From an uncultured Gammaproteobacteria bacterium (GTDB lineage Bacteria > Pseudomonadota > Gammaproteobacteria > GCA-001735895): a DNA stretch of 6,405 nt. Made by a program: the position numbers and the translations under genes. Each line of letters starts with the position of its first letter. Within the stretch, counting starts at the first letter, position 1. Shown piece after piece: positions 1-5,238 of this stretch. The notes under the pieces are model-generated. The model saw only the letters and a list, made by a program, of their open reading frames with translations, was not told the origin of the DNA and ran no database searches. The stretch covers positions 1 through 6,405 of the forward strand of contig CALZHS010000103.1 of the NCBI GenBank assembly GCA_945787265.1, given 5' to 3'.

Positions 1-639
1 GCAAGTATACCGGTGCAGCTGGTGATGCTATTGCTGCTGGCAGCCTCGGTGCTTTCCTGGGCATTGATGTACGTCAAGCGCGGCTACATCCGCCAGTCCC
101 AGGCCGAGGCCAAGACCTTCGAGGGTCGTTTCTGGTCGGGCATCAACCTGAGCGATCTGTTTGCGCAAATGAGCGTGCGCCAGGATCGGCGTTTCGGTCT
201 CGAGGCCATTTTCGAAAACGGGTTTCGCGAGTTCGCGCGCGCGCGCAAGGCCAATCTCGACAACAGTGAAATCGTGCGTTCGGCGCATCGTGCGATGAAG
301 GTGTCGATGTCGCGCGAAATCGAAATGCTCGAGAATAACCTGCCGTTCCTGGCAACCGTGGGTTCGGTCAGCCCCTACGTCGGCCTGTTCGGGACCGTGT
401 GGGGCATCATGGAGTCGTTTCGGGCCCTTGCCGGGGTGCAGCAGGCGACGCTGGCAATGGTCGCGCCGGGTATCTCGGAAGCCCTGATCGCGACCGCCAT
501 GGGGCTGCTGGCGGCGATTCCGGCGGTTGTTGCCTACAACAAGTTCACCAGCGAAATCGACGCGATGATCGTGCGTTACGAGAATTTCCTGGAGGAGTTT
601 ACCGGTATCCTGCAGCGCCAGGCCCAGTCGACGGCGTAG
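1..639 (+). CDS. tolQ: TolQ, inner-membrane motor subunit of Tol-Pal (5' end missing)
   Basis: TolQ is a polytopic inner-membrane protein of the MotA/TolQ/ExbB family. With TolR it forms the proton channel that energises TolA. The frame is open from base 1, so the gene starts upstream; compared with E. coli TolQ roughly 15-20 residues are missing, and the GTG at 13 is probably an internal Val codon. Three hydrophobic segments are visible: the rest of TM1 (about 19-75), TM2 (about 340-411) and TM3 (about 472-540). The family motif GLFGTVWGIM is present, with its channel Thr at 394-396 (E. coli T145 equivalent). LIATAMGL follows in TM3, with its Thr at 493-495 (E. coli T178 equivalent). Family landmarks FWSGI, APGISEALIATA and the C-terminal FLEEFTGILQRQA are all recognisable. 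The stop is TAG at 637-639, ten bases before tolR. ExbB is the alternative paralogue, but the tolR-tolA-tolB-pal context settles it as TolQ. Confidence 0.97.
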   Translation, partial: ASIPVQLVMLLLLAASVLSWALMYVKRGYIRQSQAEAKTFEGRFWSGINLSDLFAQMSVRQDRRFGLEAIFENGFREFARARKANLDNSEIVRSAHRAMKVSMSREIEMLENNLPFLATVGSVSPYVGLFGTVWGIMESFRALAGVQQATLAMVAPGISEALIATAMGLLAAIPAVVAYNKFTSEIDAMIVRYENFLEEFTGILQRQAQSTA

Positions 640-649
640 GGCCCGGACC

Positions 650-1066
650 GTGAAGAAACGACGCGCAGTTTCCGAAATCAACGTGGTGCCTTACATCGAC
701 GTAATGCTGGTACTGCTGATTATCTTCATGGTGACGGCACCCCTGTTGAAACAGGGCGTCGAGGTCGACCTGCCTGCCGCACCGGCAAATCCGCTGGATG
801 CGGAAAGCCCCGAACCCATCGTGGTCACGGTCGATAAACGTGGCATCATGTATCTCAACATTGCCCTCAAACCGGAAAGCGAAATCAGCGAAGAAGCCCT
901 GGTAAAGCAGGTCAAGGCGGCCCTGTCCCGGGATCCAAAACGGCCGGTGATGGTGCGCGGTGACGCCAATGGTCCCTACCAGAATGTGGTGGCAACGCTG
1001 GTGCTGCTGCAGCAGGCAAACGTGGAATCGGTCGGGCTGGTGACCGATCCGGAGGAAAAACCCTAG
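650..1066 (+). CDS. tolR: TolR, inner-membrane motor subunit of Tol-Pal
   Basis: TolR is an ExbD/TolR family protein of 138 residues with one membrane helix and a periplasmic domain. It partners TolQ in the proton channel and contacts TolA and peptidoglycan. A short basic N-terminus (KKRR) leads into SEINVVPYIDVMLVLLIIFM. Asp17 in the helix corresponds to E. coli Asp23, the protonatable channel residue. The periplasmic part begins near GVEVDLP (36-42) and ends with the typical VESVGLVTDP. The start is GTG at 650, preceded only by a weak purine stretch (TAGGG); it is chosen because it gives the usual short cytoplasmic tail. E. coli TolR has a slightly longer Arg-rich N-terminus. The gene lies 10 bases after tolQ and its last base is the first base of tolA, so translational coupling is likely. 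Confidence 0.97.
   Translation: MKKRRAVSEINVVPYIDVMLVLLIIFMVTAPLLKQGVEVDLPAAPANPLDAESPEPIVVTVDKRGIMYLNIALKPESEISEEALVKQVKAALSRDPKRPVMVRGDANGPYQNVVATLVLLQQANVESVGLVTDPEEKP
1051..1055 (+). promoter_or_regulatory. Ribosome binding site for tolA
   Basis: GGAGG lies 10 bases before the GTG at 1066, inside the last codons of tolR. It supports GTG 1066 as the tolA start even though the two genes overlap by one base (TAGTG). Confidence 0.7.
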
Positions 1067-2049
1067 TGCTGTCGGAGTTGCGTAAACATCCCTGGGCATT
1101 GGTCATTTCATTTGTATTTCACGCGCTGTTTATCGGCGCAATGATCGTCAATTTCACCTTCGTCGATAAACCGAAAACCGTGAAAGCGGGACCCGTTGCC
1201 AAGACCGTCAAGGCCGAGGTAGTTGACCAACAGCAGCTTGATGCGAAAGCAGAGCAAAAGCAGCTTGAAGAAAAACGTAAGCGGGAAGCCGAGAAGCAAC
1301 GTAAAGCGCTCGAGGCTAAAAAACTTGCCGACAAGAAGAGACAGGAGGCAGAAAAGAAACGCCAGCAGGAAGCGAAGAAAAAAGCAGAACTGAAGCGCAA
1401 GCAGGAAGCTGAAGCAAAACGCAAGCAAGAGGCCGAGCGCAAGGCCACCGAGAAAAAGAAAGCTGAAGAAAAGCGCAAAGCCGAGGAAGCCCGTGTCGCC
1501 GAGGAAAAGCGCAAGGCTGAAGAAAAACAAAAAGCCGAGGAAAAGAAAAAGGCGGAGGAAGCACGAATCGCCGAGGAAAAGAAAAAGGCCGAGGAAGCAC
1601 GCATCGCCGAGGAAAAACGAAAAGCCGAGGAAGTACGAATCGCCGAGGAAAAGCGCAAGGCCGAGGAAGCACGAATCGCCGAGGAAAAGCGCAAGGCCGA
1701 GGAGGAGCAAAAACGCAAGGAGGCGGAACTAAAGGCCAAACTACTGGCCGAGGAAAACGAGCGCCGGCTCAATTCCTTGCGCGAAGCCTATAGAATTGCG
1801 ATTTTGCAAAAGGTTAAGCGGAATTGGATTAAACCGACCGGAAGTGAGAAAATACCCGAGTGTTGGGTCAAGGTACTGCAAGGCCCGGGTGGCATAATTC
1901 TCGACGTTACCTTCAGCACCTGTAGAGGCAGTACTGCAATATATCGCGCTTCGATCGAAAAAGCGGTTTACAAGGCAGAACCCCTGCCGAAACCAGGGGA
2001 TCCGGCCTTGTTCGAGCGAGAGTTGAATTTTAATTTCAGGCCCGAGTAA
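1066..2049 (+). CDS. tolA: TolA, periplasm-spanning energy transducer of Tol-Pal
   Basis: TolA is anchored in the inner membrane, is energised by TolQR and reaches across the periplasm to TolB and Pal. The three classical domains are visible. Domain I is a single membrane helix (about residues 10-31) containing SFVFH (Ser15, His19), matching the conserved S-x3-H motif that contacts TolQR. Domain II (about 50-235) is a very charged Lys/Glu/Ala/Arg helix or coiled coil, with a 12-residue repeat over residues 127-210. Domain III (about 236-327) is the globular C-terminal domain. Its Cys266 and Cys286 probably form the disulfide known in E. coli TolA, and it ends in the family-like LNFNFRPE. The length of 327 residues is shorter than E. 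coli (421), mostly in domain II. The domain II repeats here are richer in Glu/Lys and poorer in Ala than in E. coli. The GTG start is supported by GGAGG at 1051. Long open frames on the opposite strand are by-products of the repeat composition. Confidence 0.95.
   Translation: MLSELRKHPWALVISFVFHALFIGAMIVNFTFVDKPKTVKAGPVAKTVKAEVVDQQQLDAKAEQKQLEEKRKREAEKQRKALEAKKLADKKRQEAEKKRQQEAKKKAELKRKQEAEAKRKQEAERKATEKKKAEEKRKAEEARVAEEKRKAEEKQKAEEKKKAEEARIAEEKKKAEEARIAEEKRKAEEVRIAEEKRKAEEARIAEEKRKAEEEQKRKEAELKAKLLAEENERRLNSLREAYRIAILQKVKRNWIKPTGSEKIPECWVKVLQGPGGIILDVTFSTCRGSTAIYRASIEKAVYKAEPLPKPGDPALFERELNFNFRPE
1444..1695 (+). repeat. 36-bp in-frame tandem repeat in tolA domain II (seven units)
   Basis: Seven consecutive 36-base units start at 1444, 1480, 1516, 1552, 1588, 1624 and 1660. 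They encode 12-residue units close to AEEARIAEEKRK. The last four units (1552-1695) are nearly identical in DNA, differing at only a few positions. The units at 1444 and 1516 have diverged to Lys/Gln-rich forms, while the unit at 1480 differs mainly by Val for Ile. The frame is kept throughout, so gain or loss of units would change rod length without breaking the gene. Confidence 0.9.
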
Positions 2050-2062
2050 TAATTACACGTAA

Positions 2063-3361
2063 ATGAAACAACCAATAACATACCTGTTGGCCGGAATCCT
2101 CTGGATTATGCCATTGGCCGCTAAAGCAGCGCTGACCATTGAAATAACCGGCGGTGTAGAAGGCGCCCTGCCGATCGCGGTGGTGCCGTTTGACACCTCG
2201 CGCCTCAGCAGCAAGCTGCCGGTCGACCTGGCCGAGATTGTCGCCAGCGACCTGAACCGCAGCGGCGTATTGAAATCCATGAACCGCTCCGAACTGCCGG
2301 CTAACCCGCATTACAGCAACCAGGTGCAGTATGCACGCTGGCGCTCAGTCGGGCAGGATTACCTCGTGGTTGGACGTGTGCTGGAAAAATCTGCAGGCCT
2401 TTACACCATAGAATTCCAGCTGCTCGACGTGCTCAAGCAAAAGCAGCTTCTGGGGCGCAGCATGCCTGCCCGTAAGCGTAACCTGCGTTCACGCGCACAC
2501 CAGATCAGCGATTATATTTACGAGCAAATCACCGGTACCCGCGGCGCCTTCAATACCCGCATCGCTTTCGTGCGTGCGCAAAAGGATGCCGCGCGCAAGT
2601 ACGTGCTGCAGGTTGCCGATACCGATGGATTCAATGCCCAGAACGTGCTCGAGTCGGACGAGCCGATCATGTCTCCCAGCTGGTCTCCTGATGGCAAGTC
2701 CCTGGCTTACGTTTCGTTCGAAAATGAACGCCCCGAGATTTACATCCAGCACCTCGCCACCGCGCGGCGCTCGAAGGTTGCCGGCTTCAGGGGTTTGAAT
2801 AGCGCGCCCAGCTGGTCTCCTGACGGCAAGTTCCTGGCGCTGGTGCTGTCCAAGGATGGGAGCCCCGATATTTATACCCTGAATACGGCGACCAAGCGCC
2901 TCAAGCGCCTGACTACCCATCGCGCCATCGATACCGAACCAGTCTGGGCAAGTGATGGCAAAACCATAATTTTTACGTCGGACCGTGCAGGATCACCGCA
3001 GCTCTACCAGGTTAACGTGGATGGCGGCAAGCCGAAGCGCGTGACCTTCGAAGGCCGTTACAATACCGCCGCCAGTTTATCGCCTGACGGCAAGTATATT
3101 GCGATGGTGCATGGCGAGCAGGGTCAATATAAAATAGCGCAGTATGAACGCGAAACCGGTAACTTGACGGTACTCACCGACAGCACGCTCGATGAATCAC
3201 CTTCATTTTCCCCGAATGGCAAAATGGTGCTCTACGCGTCGACACGCGGTAACAGGGGCTATCTGTACGCGGTTTCGATCGATGGGCGCGCAAAACACCG
3301 ATTATCCGACCAGGCCGGCGATATACGCGAACCGGTTTGGGGGCCTTTTGAAAGTAAGTAA
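2063..3361 (+). CDS. tolB: TolB, periplasmic beta-propeller protein of Tol-Pal
   Basis: TolB is a soluble periplasmic protein that binds Pal through its C-terminal propeller and TolA through its N-terminal segment. It has 432 residues, normal for the family. Residues 1-22 form a Sec signal peptide (Lys2, hydrophobic core, AKA before the predicted cleavage). The mature protein begins ALTIEITGG, the region known to contact TolA. The N-terminal domain (about 23-165) includes LPIAVVPF and GAFNTRIAFV. Five PD40-type blades follow, with motifs at SPSWSPDGK (204-212), SAPSWSPDGK (247-256), EPVWASDGK (292-300), SLSPDGK (338-344) and SPSFSPNGK (379-387). A partial sixth, EPVWGPF, closes the propeller. 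The start is ATG at 2063, 13 bases after tolA; the ribosome binding site is weak, which fits coupling to tolA translation. Confidence 0.97.
   Translation: MKQPITYLLAGILWIMPLAAKAALTIEITGGVEGALPIAVVPFDTSRLSSKLPVDLAEIVASDLNRSGVLKSMNRSELPANPHYSNQVQYARWRSVGQDYLVVGRVLEKSAGLYTIEFQLLDVLKQKQLLGRSMPARKRNLRSRAHQISDYIYEQITGTRGAFNTRIAFVRAQKDAARKYVLQVADTDGFNAQNVLESDEPIMSPSWSPDGKSLAYVSFENERPEIYIQHLATARRSKVAGFRGLNSAPSWSPDGKFLALVLSKDGSPDIYTLNTATKRLKRLTTHRAIDTEPVWASDGKTIIFTSDRAGSPQLYQVNVDGGKPKRVTFEGRYNTAASLSPDGKYIAMVHGEQGQYKIAQYERETGNLTVLTDSTLDESPSFSPNGKMVLYASTRGNRGYLYAVSIDGRAKHRLSDQAGDIREPVWGPFESK
2675..2699 (+). repeat. Direct repeat copy 1 (TolB propeller blade)
   Basis: This 25-base stretch encodes PSWSPDGK and recurs at 2807-2831 with a single difference, at 2692 (T) versus 2824 (C), in the wobble base of the Asp codon. 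The spacing is 132 bases (44 codons), which matches one propeller blade. Confidence 0.85.
2807..2831 (+). repeat. Direct repeat copy 2 (TolB propeller blade)
   Basis: This is the second copy of the 25-base blade motif at 2675-2699, identical at 24 of 25 bases. It lies in the next WSPDGK blade of tolB. Confidence 0.85.
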
Positions 3362-3376
3362 TCACCGAACATGAAT

Positions 3377-3385
3377 GGAGCAGGA
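3377..3385 (+). promoter_or_regulatory. Ribosome binding site for pal
   Basis: GGAGCAGGA contains two purine-rich Shine-Dalgarno-like cores, GGAG 10 bases and AGGA 5 bases before the ATG at 3391. It decides for ATG 3391 over the in-frame ATG at 3409, which has no such site. It is the clearest ribosome binding site in the block and fits Pal being an abundant lipoprotein. Confidence 0.7.
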
Positions 3386-3390
3386 ACGAA

Positions 3391-3990
3391 ATGAAACTAT
3401 GTAACCGAATGAAACCATGGATGATCGCTGGCCTGGTAGCGATCTTTGTCAGCGCCTGTGCCACCACGCAGGAAGAGCTGGCTGATGGCCCACCGCTAGA
3501 CGATCAATCGCAGACCGGCATGGCCGATGACGGCAGCATCAGCGGTGGTGCTGATGCAACCGGTATTAGTGACGATATGGCCGGTGATGGAACTTCGATC
3601 GCGGATGGTGCGCCGATGGACGCAATCGCAATGCTTGAACAAACCGAGGGCGCGCTGGCAAGCCGCACCATTTATTTCGAGTTTGACAGCGCCAAGCTGA
3701 GCAGCGAGTCGATTCAGATCCTCGAAACCCACGGCAGCTTTATCGCCGGTAATGGCGAGGTAAGCGTGCGGCTCGAAGGCCACGCCGATGAACGCGGTAG
3801 CCGTGAGTACAACATTGCCCTCGGCGATCGACGCGCCCAGTCGGTCAGGCGCGTTCTGCTGTTCCAGGGTGCTTCGACCGATCAGCTAGATACCGTGAGC
3901 TACGGCGAAGAGCAACCCGTAATGTCGGGTCACACCGAGGAGGCCTGGAGCAAAAACCGCCGCGTTGAATTGATCTACACGGTGAATTGA
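3391..3990 (+). CDS. pal: Pal, peptidoglycan-associated outer-membrane lipoprotein
   Basis: Pal is an outer-membrane lipoprotein whose OmpA-like domain binds meso-DAP peptidoglycan and, alternately, TolB. It has 199 residues. The signal peptide ends in the lipobox VSAC, so Cys23 is the predicted lipidated residue; Ala at +2 fits outer-membrane sorting. Residues about 24-80 form a flexible, very acidic Gly/Asp/Ala/Ser-rich linker. The OmpA-like domain (about 90-199) starts with RTIYFEFDSAKL, carries LEGHADERGSREYNIALGDRRA (about 128-149, whose Asp and Arg are the usual peptidoglycan-contact residues) and ends with SKNRRVELIY. The domain closely resembles E. coli Pal, but the linker is clearly longer and more acidic than in E. 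coli Pal (173 residues in total). The gene is 29 bases after tolB and one base before cpoB. Confidence 0.97.
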   Translation: MKLCNRMKPWMIAGLVAIFVSACATTQEELADGPPLDDQSQTGMADDGSISGGADATGISDDMAGDGTSIADGAPMDAIAMLEQTEGALASRTIYFEFDSAKLSSESIQILETHGSFIAGNGEVSVRLEGHADERGSREYNIALGDRRAQSVRRVLLFQGASTDQLDTVSYGEEQPVMSGHTEEAWSKNRRVELIYTVN

Positions 3991-3991
3991 T

Positions 3992-4957
3992 ATGAGTGCG
4001 GCGATTGGTTCGATTCGCAACGTTACCCTGGCCGCGAGCCTGCTGGCCGGTTTGTTTACCAGCGCGGCATTCGCGCAAGGCACGCTGACCCCCGAACAAT
4101 TGACGCTGCGGGTCGAGCGCCTGACCGAATTGTCACAGCGTTCCGATGCCAAACTGTCGGCGGTACAGACCCAGTTGAAGAAGCTGTCTGAAGAAATGTC
4201 TCGCCTGGGCCGTTTGATCGACAACCGGGCGGTGCTGGACATGATTCAGCAGGTTGACGACATATCGCAAGAAGTTGGTTTGCTGCGCGGCGATATAGAA
4301 GTGCAGGGTAACGATATCAACGAGATAAAAAAGCGCCAGCGTGAACTATACCTCGATATCGATCGACGCCTGCGGGGCCTGGAAAGCGGCGCCGGTTCGC
4401 AGGCTTCCAGCGGCCAGGTAACCCTGCCCCAGGTTGCGACCACGCCTCCGGCCGGAACCACATCGACTGCCGGCCAACAAACACCGTCGGTAGAACCATC
4501 GTTGCCTGAGCCGGTAACGTCAACCGGATCCACGACCGCGTCAATCTCACAAACGCCGTCGGTCACGCAGAGTGAAGAAAAAGAGGCCTACCAGGCGGCA
4601 TTCGATACCCTGAAAGAAGGTCGATACAAGAAGGCCAAGACTGAACTCAAGACCTTTCTGGACAAGTATCCCAACAGCAGTTACGCCGGTAACGCGCAGT
4701 ACTGGTTGGGCGAGGCGCATTACGTAACGCGTAACTTCGACCAGGGCATTATCGAATTCGAAAAGGTGCTCAAGAGCTACCCGAGCAGTAACAAGGTGCC
4801 GGACGCGATGTTGAAACTCGGTTATACTTTTTACGAACGCAAGCAATTCGATCAGTCCAAGGCAATACTGCAGGATCTGAGCGAGCGATTCCCGAAAACA
4901 ACCGCGGCAAGCCTGGCCACCAAGCGCCTGGATCGTATTCGCAAGGAAGGTCACTAA
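3992..4957 (+). CDS. cpoB: CpoB (YbgF), periplasmic Tol-Pal-associated TPR protein
   Basis: CpoB is a periplasmic protein that binds TolA and coordinates septal peptidoglycan synthesis by PBP1B with outer-membrane constriction. It has 321 residues. A signal peptide (about 1-28) ends in AFA before the predicted cleavage, giving a mature start QGTLTPEQ. Residues about 35-130 form a coiled coil, the trimerisation region in the family. Residues about 132-195 are a Ser/Thr/Pro/Gln-rich linker that includes QTPSV twice. Residues about 197-305 hold three TPR-like units, starting near EAYQAAFDTLKEGRYKKA, with AQYWLGEAHY and MLKLGYTFYERKQFDQS as markers. E. coli CpoB is 263 residues, so the linker accounts for much of the extra length. 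ATG 3992 is one base after the pal stop. There is no clear ribosome binding site, which suggests coupling to pal. Confidence 0.95.
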   Translation: MSAAIGSIRNVTLAASLLAGLFTSAAFAQGTLTPEQLTLRVERLTELSQRSDAKLSAVQTQLKKLSEEMSRLGRLIDNRAVLDMIQQVDDISQEVGLLRGDIEVQGNDINEIKKRQRELYLDIDRRLRGLESGAGSQASSGQVTLPQVATTPPAGTTSTAGQQTPSVEPSLPEPVTSTGSTTASISQTPSVTQSEEKEAYQAAFDTLKEGRYKKAKTELKTFLDKYPNSSYAGNAQYWLGEAHYVTRNFDQGIIEFEKVLKSYPSSNKVPDAMLKLGYTFYERKQFDQSKAILQDLSERFPKTTAASLATKRLDRIRKEGH

Positions 4958-4981
4958 GGGTGTCGCTGTTTTAGAATTCGC

Positions 4982-5009
4982 TTGAATTAAGCCTGCGTAT
5001 CGGTATTAT
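4982..5009 (+). promoter_or_regulatory. Probable sigma70-type promoter of the tRNA-Lys gene
   Basis: The -35 candidate TTGAAT (4982-4987, four of six consensus bases) and the -10 candidate TATTAT (5004-5009, five of six) are 16 bases apart. The predicted start lies near 5016, giving a leader of under ten bases before the mature tRNA end at 5025. It sits in the only gap between cpoB and the tRNA, where a stable-RNA promoter is expected. This is based on consensus matching only. Confidence 0.55.
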
Positions 5010-5024
5010 TCCAGACCTTTCCGG

Positions 5025-5100
5025 GGGGCGTTAGCTCAGTTGGTAGAGCATCTGACTTTTAATCAGGTGGTCGGGCGTTCGAGCCGCCCACGCCCCACCA
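5025..5100 (+). tRNA. tRNA-Lys, anticodon TTT
   Basis: The gene folds as a complete cloverleaf of 76 bases. The acceptor stem pairs 5025-5031 (GGGGCGT) with 5090-5096 (ACGCCCC). The D-arm pairs GCTC 5034-5037 with GAGC 5046-5049. The anticodon stem pairs TCTGA 5051-5055 with TCAGG 5063-5067 around the loop CTTTTAA, whose anticodon TTT is at 5058-5060. The T-arm is GGGCG/CGCCC with loop TTCGAGC. The discriminator is A5097 and CCA (5098-5100) is encoded. The TTT anticodon reads AAA and AAG, the lysine codons. A tRNA-Lys just after cpoB is also found in E. coli. A short T run (5102-5106) follows the CCA end, and no hairpin terminator is seen after it. Confidence 0.98.
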
Positions 5101-5123
5101 CTTTTTCCCCGTAAGAACCCCGT

Positions 5124-5203
5124 ACTGGTAAAAAAGGCCTTAATATCGGGATCCTGGTCGATATACTGCCGAAATTGGATTGCTTCCAGGTATCATTACC
5201 AGT
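5124..5203. repeat. Nested inverted repeats in the tRNA-to-radical SAM gap
   Basis: ACTGGTA (5124-5130) is the exact reverse complement of TACCAGT (5197-5203). Between them, CCTGG (5153-5157) is complementary to CCAGG (5186-5190). The two pairs nest in the correct order for a long stem with internal loops of 22 and 6 bases and a 28-base apical loop. The arms are short and the loops large, so chance is possible. There is no T run after the outer arm, so it does not look like a simple terminator. Confidence 0.35.
5140..5167 (+). promoter_or_regulatory. Weak promoter candidate for the radical SAM gene
   Basis: TTAATA (5140-5145, four of six -35 bases) and TATACT (5162-5167, five of six -10 bases) are 16 bases apart, with a start expected near 5174, about 65 bases before the ATG at 5239. 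It overlaps the inverted repeats described at 5124-5203. In a 138-base non-coding gap such a match can occur by chance. Readthrough from the tRNA promoter is an alternative. Confidence 0.3.
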
Positions 5204-5238
5204 GTCCATTGCTCACAGTGATGCGTTGAAACGACCGG

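Noticed and set aside
28..681. 217-codon open frame on the minus strand opposite tolQ
   Set aside because: It lies fully opposite a strongly conserved tolQ and its translation is His/Arg-rich with no family resemblance.
1108..1772. Long open frames on the minus strand opposite tolA (200 and 217 codons, rich in Leu/Phe or Ser/Ala)
   Set aside because: They mirror the Lys/Glu/Ala repeat of tolA, have biased low-complexity composition and no recognisable domain.
2023..2054. Possible promoter before tolB (TTGAAT and AATAAT)
   Set aside because: The spacing is 19 or more bases and the predicted start would fall almost on the tolB ATG, leaving no leader.
3409..3411. Alternative pal start at the internal ATG
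   Set aside because: It has no ribosome binding site, while ATG 3391 has GGAGCAGGA upstream and gives a normal lipoprotein signal peptide.
5101..5150. Rho-independent terminator after the tRNA
   Set aside because: There is a short T run right after CCA, but no separate GC-rich hairpin before it apart from the tRNA's own stems.
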